Both the position numbers and the translations under genes were made by a program. Shown piece after piece: positions 25,899-34,881 of a stretch of 59,109 nucleotides of DNA; position 1 is the first letter of the stretch, and each line of letters starts with the position of its first letter. The DNA is from Sphingobacteriaceae bacterium (GTDB lineage: Bacteria > Bacteroidota > Bacteroidia > B-17B0 > Aurantibacillaceae): the NCBI GenBank assembly GCA_947480015.1, contig CANKBS010000022.1:1-59109 (forward strand), in the 5' to 3' direction. Under the pieces are notes generated by a model. The model ran no database searches, was not told the origin of the DNA, and saw only the letters and a list, made by a program, of their open reading frames with translations.

Positions 25899-28385
25899 TT
25901 GCCCTTCGATCCCTTTAAAATAGATCTTCCTGTAACCGACATCATTGAACAGGTGCGCTCTCAACTGGCTAAAGCAAACACGCTCATTGTAAATGCTCCG
26001 CCGGGCGCCGGAAAAAGTACGCTCTTACCTTTAGCTTTATTAAACGAAGCCTGGCTTGGAGGGAAAAAGATCATCATGCTCGAACCCCGCCGCTTAGCCG
26101 CCCGCACCATTGCAGCCCGCATGGCTTCTTTATGGGAAGATGATCTCGGGAAAACCATTGGTTACCGCATTCGTTTTGATAACCGTGTCAGCGCACAAAC
26201 ACGCCTGGAAGTGGTTACCGAAGGGATCCTCACCCGCATGCTGCATCAGGACAATGCTCTGGAAGATGTGGGTCTGGTGATTTTTGATGAGTTTCACGAG
26301 CGTAGTTTGCATGCCGATGTGGCCATGGCCCTGTGCCGTGAAGCCCAGCAGGTATTACGTCCCGACCTTCGTATTCTGGTCATGTCGGCCACGCTCAACA
26401 TGCCTCAATTAACATCTTTATTAAAAGCAGAAGTGGCCATTAGTGAAGGCAAACAATATCCGGTTGAAGTTATTTACACTCAGGATGCCGATGAATCGCT
26501 GCTTCCCGAACTCTGCGCCCGTTTGGTAATGCGCGCCATGAGCGAGAACAAAGGCGATGCCCTGGTTTTTTTACCTGGTGAAGGCGAGATCAGAAAAACA
26601 GAAGAGATTCTCAAAGCTCAGGCAGGTGATTTTTTAATCCATCCGCTCTACGGCCAGTTGCCGCAACAGGAGCAGTTTCTGGCCATCATGCCCAATAAAT
26701 TCGGAAAACGAAAAGTGGTTTTAGCTACCTCCATTGCCGAAACGAGTTTAACCATTGATGGCATTCGTATTGTTATTGATAGTGGCTTCGGACGCACTTC
26801 CCGCTTCGATGCCAAATCGGGATTATCTCGCTTAGAAACCATTCGCATCTCCAAAGATTCTGCCGATCAGCGTGCCGGTCGCGCCGGTCGATTAAGCAGC
26901 GGGGTTTGTTATCGCATGTGGACCAAAGCTACGCATGAAAGACTCACGGAACACCGTGTTCCTGAAATCATGGAAGCTGATCTGAGCGATCTTGTTTTAG
27001 ACATGGCGCAATGGGGTGTGAGTGATATTCAGCAACTCATCTGGTTAACACCGCCTCCAAAAGCCGCTCTCATTCAGGCAAACGATACCTTGCATCAAAT
27101 AAATGCACTCGAAAACGGTCGCATTACTTTGCATGGCAAACAAATTCATAAACTGGCATGTCACCCACGCATTGCCCATATGCTGCTGCTAGCTGAGGAT
27201 TTATCTGATAAACAACTGGCCACCGACCTTGCCGCCGTGCTGGAAGAAAGAGACCCCTTGCCCCGCGATTCGGGCGTCGATATTAATTTAAGGGTGGAAG
27301 CTTTGCGCAGAGCCAGAAATAACAATAGCCTTGGTAATCGCTTCAGTCGTATTGAAAAAGTTGCAGCATCTTATCGTAAAATGTTGGATGTAGAAATTAA
27401 TAATGGACCTGTTGACGTTTTTGAAACCGGACTTTTACTTGCCCACGCCTACCCCGAACGTATTGCATTTGCTCGTCCGGGTAACAATGCCCAATTTCAA
27501 TTAGCTAATGGAAAATATGCTATGATCGGTCATAAAGATGATCTGGCGCATGAACCCTGGCTGGCTGTGGCACACATGGATCTGCGCGATGGATTGGGAA
27601 AAATATTTTTAGCGGCCCCCTTAAATCCAAAAGATCTACAAAGCCTGGTGAAAGAGCAGGAAGTAATAACCTGGGATACGCGCAAAGGCGGATTAATTGC
27701 AACAAAAGAACTAAAAATTGGAAGTATTGTTCTTCAATCAAAACCACTTAAATCGCCCGGCGCTGAGCATTTAGTGGAAGCTGTTTGCAAAGCCATAAAA
27801 AATGAAGGCGGCAATTTATTGGGCTTTGATGAAAATATGCAGCAATTACAAAATCGCATTTTAAGTTTAAAACAATGGAATAGTGAAGAGAATTGGCCGG
27901 ATGTATCAAGCGAAACGCTTCTCGAAACCAATAAGGACTGGTTAGCGCCGTACTTAAAAGACGTGAAAAAACCGGAAGATTTAAAAAAAATTAATTTATC
28001 GGAAGCTTTGTTTCATTCTTTGGATTGGGATAAGCAGCAAGCTCTTCAGGAATTAGCACCCGCTAAATTAGATGTGCCCAGTGGCTCAAAAATAAACATT
28101 CAGTATTTTCCAAATGGTGCAACTCCTGTGTTATCGGTACGTTTGCAGGAAGTATTTGGCTTAAGTGATACACCTACTGTTAATAAGGGCAAAAATAAAG
28201 TCGTGATGCACTTGTTGTCTCCCGGCTACAAGCCCGTTCAGGTAACCTCCGATTTGAAAAGTTTCTGGAACAATTTATATTTCGAGATCAAAAAAGAATT
28301 ACAACGACGGTACCCGAAACATTCCTGGCCAGATGACCCCTGGACCGCTGCTGCAGTGGCCAAGGGAAGAAGTCAGAAAAAGTAA
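25899..28385 (+). CDS. hrpB: ATP-dependent helicase HrpB
   Basis: The 828-residue DEAH/RHA-family helicase has Walker A APPGAGKST (about residues 33-41), DEFHERS in motif II (the DEFH variant typical of HrpB), MSATLN, and the C-terminal helicase motif DQRAGRAGR. The helicase-associated HA2/OB region and the HrpB-specific C-terminal domain follow, ending in KHSWPDDPWTA. Substrate and cell role remain unclear. The start is TTG at 25899 (TTG CCC TTC GAT); a nearby ATG at 25840 is out of frame. The gene converges on the T9SS gene with a five-base gap. Confidence 0.95.
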   Translation: MPFDPFKIDLPVTDIIEQVRSQLAKANTLIVNAPPGAGKSTLLPLALLNEAWLGGKKIIMLEPRRLAARTIAARMASLWEDDLGKTIGYRIRFDNRVSAQTRLEVVTEGILTRMLHQDNALEDVGLVIFDEFHERSLHADVAMALCREAQQVLRPDLRILVMSATLNMPQLTSLLKAEVAISEGKQYPVEVIYTQDADESLLPELCARLVMRAMSENKGDALVFLPGEGEIRKTEEILKAQAGDFLIHPLYGQLPQQEQFLAIMPNKFGKRKVVLATSIAETSLTIDGIRIVIDSGFGRTSRFDAKSGLSRLETIRISKDSADQRAGRAGRLSSGVCYRMWTKATHERLTEHRVPEIMEADLSDLVLDMAQWGVSDIQQLIWLTPPPKAALIQANDTLHQINALENGRITLHGKQIHKLACHPRIAHMLLLAEDLSDKQLATDLAAVLEERDPLPRDSGVDINLRVEALRRARNNNSLGNRFSRIEKVAASYRKMLDVEINNGPVDVFETGLLLAHAYPERIAFARPGNNAQFQLANGKYAMIGHKDDLAHEPWLAVAHMDLRDGLGKIFLAAPLNPKDLQSLVKEQEVITWDTRKGGLIATKELKIGSIVLQSKPLKSPGAEHLVEAVCKAIKNEGGNLLGFDENMQQLQNRILSLKQWNSEENWPDVSSETLLETNKDWLAPYLKDVKKPEDLKKINLSEALFHSLDWDKQQALQELAPAKLDVPSGSKINIQYFPNGATPVLSVRLQEVFGLSDTPTVNKGKNKVVMHLLSPGYKPVQVTSDLKSFWNNLYFEIKKELQRRYPKHSWPDDPWTAAAVAKGRSQKK

Positions 28386-28390
28386 GGCGC

Positions 28391-31300
28391 TTAGTTTACA
28401 ACCACTTTTTTAACGGCTTGCTGATTGTTTTTGGTAATGGTCAGCACATACATGCCCGGTTTTAAAGATGAGGTGTTGATCTCACATTTATCCTGCTCTC
28501 TCGAAATTGGCACCGTCACTTCTCTTCCTAACACGTCACTCATCTTTAATACAGCACCGTCCAGAGGAGCGCCCTGTAAAAAGAACTTTTCGTGCGCGGG
28601 ATTTGGATACATGGTAATATGGGCTTCCAAATCGTTTTTACCAATCCCTAAAGGATTATACGTTGAAAAACTAAATTCGAACCTGCTTCCAAAATCAGCC
28701 TGAAAGGTTTTAATAGTTCCTCCCGCCGCGTCTTTAAGTTTTACATAACCCGCTCCCTGAGCTGTATTGGCCCACCATTGCACGCCATCATGACCAATAT
28801 CTTCCACCACCAGTTTATAACAACCAAACAATTGGTAGCTGTCTTGATAGGTGTTATTAGCAATGGTAAATGAATTTAGACCCGCAACATTTCCCTGATC
28901 ATCATACAAGGTGTAAGAGTTTTCGTAAGGATTATTATTTGTTCTGAACTCAATCATAAAATCGTTTGCGATGGATATAGGCGCTTGAAAAGCTGAGCTG
29001 TATTTGTTGTTGTAGACATATTGATCGTTCGCTCCATTCACTTTTTTAATCTCCGCTTTAAATACATTGCCCGTTGGCAATGTACTGTTCATCCAAAGGT
29101 TTCCAATTGGTAGTGCTATGGTTATGGTATCCATAAAAGCCAAACTTCCGGTCCACGTATAGGTTTCTTTTGCCGCCGCATTGTTTACGGCATATTCAAT
29201 TTCCATACTGGTAATAGTGCTTGATCCGGTGTTCTGAATTAAAAGAAGCGGATTGGCACAGATAGGATTGGTGCGTGAATACAGAACTTTGGTACTAGGC
29301 GCCAATACATCCAAAATAGCAGCGTCTACACTGCGGTTGGCCCCTCCATATGTGATTAACTGATTCGCTACTAAATAACGATAATCGCCGGTAGGGTTTG
29401 GTGGATTAGAACAACTATAATCTAAACTCGCCGAGGTTCCAGGACTTACGAAAGGAGTAATGTCCATTTCTTTTAGTAAAGAACTTTTTCCGGGGCACCA
29501 GCCTTCTCGATCGTAAATCCAGGTGCCTCCCTGAGGAAAAATAGGGTTGGTTGAACAACCAATGGTAAGGTTCCAATTAAATTCATTTGCCCCGCCATTC
29601 ACATTAAAATAATGATTAATGGTTCCTCCGTTTTGTCTGAATTCACCTTGGGCGCCATGCCCCGTTATAGTAGATCGAATTTTAAAAGACTGCCCGTTGC
29701 TTAACATGGCGTTGTTTAATACAGGAAAGCGTGTATCGTTTACAATGCTGTTAATGCCAGCTCCGCCTGCTCTGGCAGCACCCTGCCACAATTGCTTAAA
29801 TTCAATAACGTCTCGTGGCGGCGTTCCCACAATAAAAATAAAGTCGAGATCCATTTGCTCCTGATTTTCTCCGCCTAAGGTCATCACTAGTCGTTTTTTT
29901 CCTTTTAAAATCGGCGTAAAATCGGTCACATCGTAGTACCAGGTTTTACCGGTAGAACCTAGATCAAGTCCTTTGCCATACGGCGTAACAAACGACATAA
30001 TCTCGTTGTAATAAGGATAACGTTTAAAATAATTTAAGTTGCTGATGTTAATGGTTCCTTGAGAAGGAGTGGCCAGTGTGCCTGTTAGCACCCCTGTATC
30101 GCCATTATAAATGTTTATCGGACGCGACTGATAAAGGCTGGTAGTTGAAACCAAATTAACGACATCGTTTGTCATTGGCGCTACGGTTGCTGTTGACGTG
30201 ATTGAATACTGTTGTACCACATTTGGATTCCGCACGATAGAGTCTTTAACCATAACGGTGTTAGTGCTCATTGCATAGGTTCCTTTTAAGAATACAAGAT
30301 TTGGACGAAGGTTCGATTCAAAAAAACTTCGGTTCAAATTATTTCCACGATCATAGGTCCATTGTAAATTTACACCGTTAGAAACCAAATTGTTTTTCGA
30401 ATCCGTTACGCTTAATCCCGTTCCTTCATTCATCCGGTAATACGCAAGTAAATTACTGTAAAAAGGATGTGTGGCGTTCATCGGTTTATTCATCCACCCT
30501 TGAATGTCGCTTAATCCTAATTCTTTATTCCAAATACACAATTCATTTATTTTGCCTTTGTAATTATTCAAAAAGTCTTTATCCTTTCCTAAAATTAATG
30601 TGAGAATGGAAATCGGTTTTGTTTTTCCCGTACCAGTAAACCAAAGCGCTCCGTTTAAATAAATGTTCATATTTCCGGTAACGGCATTTTTTGTAACCGC
30701 CCAGTGGTTCCATTGGCCACCCTGCTCAGAGGCAAGGGCTGTTTTGTTTATGCGGTCATACCCGCCGGCACTATATCCACAATCAAAATACATACTGCCG
30801 TCACTCCAAGGTAAATGTAAATTCAAATTTCTTTCGTTAGAAGTACTGCCGTAACCATAAATGAGAGACGTGTTGGCGGGCAACATACTTGCATTACCAT
30901 AAACCCAAAACGAAACCGTTATTTCATTTGAGATACTTCCCATCATCGAGGTATTTAAGTTCACATGCCCTAGTGCCGAAAGATCTAAAGCATAATTATT
31001 GTTAGCATAAAGCGCAAGAACTGAGGCACTGGTCGTGCCGATCAAAACAATAGCATTACCCGGATTGGTGTTTGTAAATGAAAGTTCAATTAAAACATTG
31101 TCAGTCCCGTTCCAAACAAAAGGTGTGTGAAATTGAATCCGGTTACTTCCTACTGTAAAGGTTTTATTTGCGTTGTATACATTGGTAAAACCACTCAAGG
31201 TGGCGGTAGCTGAATTTAAACTGCCCGCTGTTGTGTGTTGCAATCCCACTTTAAAAAAGTTTACGCTTCCGCCTGCATTAGCCACACTTAATAACAAGCC

Positions 31301-31861
31301 GTTTATGTTGCCCGCTACAAAACCTGCTGTACTCAACTCGGCGGCCGTATACAAAAGTTGAGTCTTTCCTGAGCGTTCATTTGTTTTTAATAAAGTGCCT
31401 ATGGTGCCAGTACCCAGTCCAAGCGTGTATTGATTTTCAGACACAATGGAGGATAATGAAACTGTGGTTTGAGAGAAATTATAATAATCATAAATAGGCT
31501 GCGTTGTATACGGAAATACTGTACCGGTGAAATTTGAGATAACGTGACTCGCCTGCAGATTCAAATCGTTTTCAATCCGGTTCGAATCTACCAGATAGGT
31601 ATTGCAGGAATAATCCCATTCGCCACAACCTTGATTTGGCGCTGCTTGTGTTGAGATGAGGTTGTTTTTACAACGCATGTTGTATTTTAAAATAACCTTC
31701 TCGTAGGTGAGATTACTTGGAGGAAAACTAATAAAGGTGTCGCGAGTGGCGCTGCCGTATTTAAATGCTTTTACCCTGAGGGTATCGCCTGTTACTTGTG
31801 CGCTTACTTTAAAGCCAAGCACAATCATCACAAAATAAATAATACTTTTTTTCATCATCAT
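28391..31861 (-). CDS. PNGase F-like / LamG secreted protein with T9SS sorting domain
   Basis: The protein has 1156 residues. After a signal peptide comes a PNGase-F-N-like region (CGEWDYSCNTYLVD). Residues about 290-470 form a LamG/concanavalin-like fold (ISNEITVSFWVYGNASM, WNHWAVTKNAVTGNMNIYLNGALWFTG, GKINELCIWNKEL). Residues about 690-850 match the C-terminal domain of peptide-N-glycosidase F (STITGHGAQGEFRQNGG, GGTWIYDREGWCPG, followed by YSCSNP). A type A sorting domain with MYPNPAHEKFFLQG ends in QAVKKVVVN. PNGase F removes N-glycans; whether this relative keeps catalytic activity cannot be judged here. It would be on the cell surface or secreted. Confidence 0.85.
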   Translation of the reverse strand: MMMKKSIIYFVMIVLGFKVSAQVTGDTLRVKAFKYGSATRDTFISFPPSNLTYEKVILKYNMRCKNNLISTQAAPNQGCGEWDYSCNTYLVDSNRIENDLNLQASHVISNFTGTVFPYTTQPIYDYYNFSQTTVSLSSIVSENQYTLGLGTGTIGTLLKTNERSGKTQLLYTAAELSTAGFVAGNINGLLLSVANAGGSVNFFKVGLQHTTAGSLNSATATLSGFTNVYNANKTFTVGSNRIQFHTPFVWNGTDNVLIELSFTNTNPGNAIVLIGTTSASVLALYANNNYALDLSALGHVNLNTSMMGSISNEITVSFWVYGNASMLPANTSLIYGYGSTSNERNLNLHLPWSDGSMYFDCGYSAGGYDRINKTALASEQGGQWNHWAVTKNAVTGNMNIYLNGALWFTGTGKTKPISILTLILGKDKDFLNNYKGKINELCIWNKELGLSDIQGWMNKPMNATHPFYSNLLAYYRMNEGTGLSVTDSKNNLVSNGVNLQWTYDRGNNLNRSFFESNLRPNLVFLKGTYAMSTNTVMVKDSIVRNPNVVQQYSITSTATVAPMTNDVVNLVSTTSLYQSRPINIYNGDTGVLTGTLATPSQGTINISNLNYFKRYPYYNEIMSFVTPYGKGLDLGSTGKTWYYDVTDFTPILKGKKRLVMTLGGENQEQMDLDFIFIVGTPPRDVIEFKQLWQGAARAGGAGINSIVNDTRFPVLNNAMLSNGQSFKIRSTITGHGAQGEFRQNGGTINHYFNVNGGANEFNWNLTIGCSTNPIFPQGGTWIYDREGWCPGKSSLLKEMDITPFVSPGTSASLDYSCSNPPNPTGDYRYLVANQLITYGGANRSVDAAILDVLAPSTKVLYSRTNPICANPLLLIQNTGSSTITSMEIEYAVNNAAAKETYTWTGSLAFMDTITIALPIGNLWMNSTLPTGNVFKAEIKKVNGANDQYVYNNKYSSAFQAPISIANDFMIEFRTNNNPYENSYTLYDDQGNVAGLNSFTIANNTYQDSYQLFGCYKLVVEDIGHDGVQWWANTAQGAGYVKLKDAAGGTIKTFQADFGSRFEFSFSTYNPLGIGKNDLEAHITMYPNPAHEKFFLQGAPLDGAVLKMSDVLGREVTVPISREQDKCEINTSSLKPGMYVLTITKNNQQAVKKVVVN

Positions 31862-31961
31862 CTGTTTTTAACTGGGGCCTCTTGAATTATTCAAGACGCT
31901 CCTGAAAGTAAAAATAAGAAAATAATAAGGATAGAGTTAGGAATTAAATAAATCGGAAGGA

Positions 31962-33356
31962 TTAAAGGCTCTTTCTCTCGAGGTCTATTTTTTCATCACC
32001 GGGCCGATATGGCACATAGGTAAAAATAAACTGAAACATTTCTTCACTTGTTTTCATGCTTTCAACGCCATTCCCTTGAGTAATGGTGCGTGCTGGATGA
32101 AACGGATTAAATGGATTTTCATTTCTGTTATCATAAGTTCCGTAAACAAAAATGGTAGAGCCTTTCTCGATTTTAAGCGGATGCTTATATGTATAATAAT
32201 ACTGCCATCTGAAATCCCATTTATCTATCTTAATGAGCGGTATCGTGTCGCCATTCGGTTTTAAAGCAAAGGCCCAGAACGATTTTCCGATTAAATGCAT
32301 GTGTGGATTAACCGATAACAAAGAAATGTCTTTTGGTAAAGTGCTTCTCGTTAAAAAAGTTTTTATTTTATTTGGTGGAATAATAAATTCAGGTTCTATT
32401 GAGGTCATGCCAAAGGTGCCCAACTGGGTTTCTACGATGGGTCGCTTAATAGGGGTTTTTCTATAAAACACGTTGATGTAGCTGCTATCTAAAACATCTT
32501 TATTGCTTGGCCCATAATGGATATTATTCAATAAAAACAAACCGTTCTTTTTAAAATGATATCCCCCTACTTCATCGGGATAAGAAGGGGGTAAATACCC
32601 CGGCAAATAATAAACCGTATTGGGCGTTAAGGTTGGAAACCGTGGACTTAAAGCATCCGTATAGGGAATATGCATGTTCTGGTAAACCGCCATCAATTGC
32701 GCTCTGGTGTCGCTATGCATAGACTGCCCGCTCATATAATTAAAGCTGCGTTTCGCATCATAGCTGATCAAATGTCCGTTTACGTGATGCACCAACTTTC
32801 TTTGATGAGGCACAAATTCCACAAAATCGACAATCGTATCTTTGTCAATATGATAAGGAAACTTAATAATCAGAAAAGCATCGCTTCCGTTCCCTTTTAA
32901 CTCTACAGCCTCTTTCGCCCTAATGGTCAGATCTGGTTTTCCAAAACAAGATTCCTTAAAAAACGCTGGGGCTTTTGCTTCATGGGTGGTGTCGCCACGC
33001 AAATTACCGGATTCTGACCAAACTTTGATTTCTTTAATTTCATCAGCACTTAAAACCCTTTCGCCAATAAAATGCGAATAGTTTAAATTGGCAGGCCATG
33101 GCGGCATATAATGCGATTGTGTGACAAACTTAATGAGTGCCGATTTTTTAACCGCATCGGCATAATTCATCAATGCAAACGAACCACTTTGGCCGGGGCG
33201 GTGACAAGGCGTGCAGTTTTTATAAATAATAGGGGCAATGTGCTCTGACCACGTAATTATTTCTTTTTCGCCTTTGTTTTTATTTCCACCTTGTTGATTG
33301 CAGGAAAAGAAAAGGCCAAGTATAAATAGAAAAAGATAATTAACGGTTTTATTCAT
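31962..33356 (-). CDS. Lipoprotein with cytochrome c and copper ascorbate-dependent monooxygenase-like domains
   Basis: The lipobox cysteine is residue 19 (LFFSCNQQ). A single haem c site (CTPCH, residues 48-52) is followed by the PPWPAN motif typical of this fused family. The C-terminal 250 residues resemble a copper type II ascorbate-dependent monooxygenase (PHM-like) domain: KLVHHVNGHL, YLPGYLPPSYP and VNPHMHLIGKSFWAF supply histidines for copper. Such proteins are common in Bacteroidota and planctomycetes and are thought to be periplasmic redox enzymes, with substrates unknown. It is transcribed after the DUF420 gene, 24 bases upstream. Confidence 0.85.
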   Translation of the reverse strand: MNKTVNYLFLFILGLFFSCNQQGGNKNKGEKEIITWSEHIAPIIYKNCTPCHRPGQSGSFALMNYADAVKKSALIKFVTQSHYMPPWPANLNYSHFIGERVLSADEIKEIKVWSESGNLRGDTTHEAKAPAFFKESCFGKPDLTIRAKEAVELKGNGSDAFLIIKFPYHIDKDTIVDFVEFVPHQRKLVHHVNGHLISYDAKRSFNYMSGQSMHSDTRAQLMAVYQNMHIPYTDALSPRFPTLTPNTVYYLPGYLPPSYPDEVGGYHFKKNGLFLLNNIHYGPSNKDVLDSSYINVFYRKTPIKRPIVETQLGTFGMTSIEPEFIIPPNKIKTFLTRSTLPKDISLLSVNPHMHLIGKSFWAFALKPNGDTIPLIKIDKWDFRWQYYYTYKHPLKIEKGSTIFVYGTYDNRNENPFNPFHPARTITQGNGVESMKTSEEMFQFIFTYVPYRPGDEKIDLERKSL

Positions 33357-33380
33357 GTTTACTTCTTAAAATAAGAAGAA

Positions 33381-33971
33381 CTAATAATTGTAATAAGGGC
33401 TTATCATTAAATAAACCACAACTCCGGTTACAGTAACATATAGCCATATTGGATATGAAAAGCGGGTTAGTTTTTTGTGTTTTTCGCGCTGATCGGTTAA
33501 ACCATAATAGAAGGACAATAAAACCATGGGCAAAACGACAATTGCTAAAAAGACATGCGATAACAAAATAATCACATACAGGGGCTTAATCCCGGCAACC
33601 ATTGCAGATTCCGCCGCACTCATAATTCCATCATGATCCACATCTCCGTACTTGGTGTCGGGAACAAAATAATGCGCCGTTACATAACTTACCAAAAAAA
33701 CCGAACTCAAAATAAAGGCGGTAAGATTTAATTTTTTGTGTAATGGGATATTCCTTTTTTTTATCGCAGCTAATGAGAATACTAATAATATACTACAGGC
33801 TCCGTTTAATATGGCGTTTAACGCCGGCAGCTTATAAATAAAGGCCGGAAAACTATCCGGACGCGGAATTACTTTTTGATTTAACAATGTTACAACCGCA
33901 CAGATGGCAATTGTTGTAATATAGGTGGCGTTTTTAATTGCCTTTTCATTGGTAACAGTAAGAAGTGCCAT
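33381..33971 (-). CDS. DUF420 membrane protein (CtaM/YozB-like)
   Basis: The 196-residue protein has five hydrophobic helices and the DUF420 motifs: LPALNAILNGACSILLVFSL, PLHKKLNLTAFILSSVFLVSYVTAHYF, and ILLSHVFLAIVVLPMVLLSFYYGL. In Gram-positive bacteria CtaM (YozB) is needed for the assembly of haem-copper oxidases, so a role in cytochrome oxidase maturation is likely. It lies just upstream of a haem/copper lipoprotein gene and is probably co-transcribed with it. Confidence 0.88.
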   Translation of the reverse strand: MALLTVTNEKAIKNATYITTIAICAVVTLLNQKVIPRPDSFPAFIYKLPALNAILNGACSILLVFSLAAIKKRNIPLHKKLNLTAFILSSVFLVSYVTAHYFVPDTKYGDVDHDGIMSAAESAMVAGIKPLYVIILLSHVFLAIVVLPMVLLSFYYGLTDQREKHKKLTRFSYPIWLYVTVTGVVVYLMISPYYNY

Positions 33972-34128
33972 TTTAAATTTTTTTTCGTAAAAGTAACTTG
34001 CGGAAGCCTATAAAAAAAATAATGCGGATAAATTCCTGCGTTTTTTGAATTTAATCCAGCAATGGATAAATTCCGGAAAAGCAAAAGGCTCCGATTTATT
34101 CGAAAAACGCTTACTGTCGTATAAACTA

Positions 34129-34881
34129 TTGCTCGCGACAAGAACCGTCAACCTTAGTCTTTCATTTTTTATTTCAGCATTCGTTTACTCGCAGAATGGC
34201 GCTCTATATTGAATGCCAAATCGCTACAAGTGCCGGCTATCACTGAACTATTGTGATTAGCTCTTCCGACTATGGCAGCATGACCGAATTCAACACGCTC
34301 AACCCACAAATGCCCGGCGGTGGCATGCTGATCGCAACTCTTGCAAAAAAAACAAGCCCCTTGTTTATACCATTAACGATAAAAGTAAAAGTTATTCGGA
34401 GCTTTCGCCAACCGATCCAAGTAACAACGACACTAAAACGTATGCCGTAAAAAAATTGGGAGAAGAAACCGTTAATGGATATAAATGTATTCACGCCCTC
34501 ATTACCGAGGGCACAGAAACAAGCGAGGCTTGGAATACCAAAGACATAAGCGAATTTGCCAAGTACCCCGAGGCCTATAAAACAAACAAGCGTATTAGTT
34601 CAGCAAAACGCGATCAGGCTTTAAAAACCGCCGGTTGTGACAGGCTCCCGGTTAAATCCGTTCACAAAGGAAATACACGTGAAGGTGACATGACTATGGT
34701 ATTACTAAAAATCGAAAAGAAAACATTCAGCAAAAATGATTTCGACCTGCCCGCAGGCTATACAAAAACGTCAAGTGGCGGTGCTGTTAGCGGCATGAAA
34801 AGTCAACAGGAAATCATGAATATGAGCCCTGAAGAAAGAGCCAAATACATGGAGGAGTTAAAGAAACAAAACGGCCACTAA
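34129..34881 (+). pseudogene. Frameshifted DUF4412-family gene
   Basis: A DUF4412 gene can be read in three pieces. An N-terminal signal-like piece (FFISAFVYSQNGALY) is in one frame. A middle piece reads ALYIECQIATSAG, then TIVISSSDYGSMTEFNTLNPQMPGGGM in the next frame, interrupted by TGA at 34244-34246. The C-terminal piece from about 34350 on (LVYTINDKSKSYSEL to the end) is back in the first frame. Frame switches fall near 34200 and at a run of eight A at 34345-34352. At least three lesions make a functional product unlikely. The C-terminal 141-codon frame from 34456 would be a fragment if annotated. Confidence 0.75.

Noticed and set aside
34677-34692. Additional parS-like site near 34.7 kb
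   Set aside because: Only the ACACGTGAA core matches; the flanking half-site is wrong, so it is not counted.
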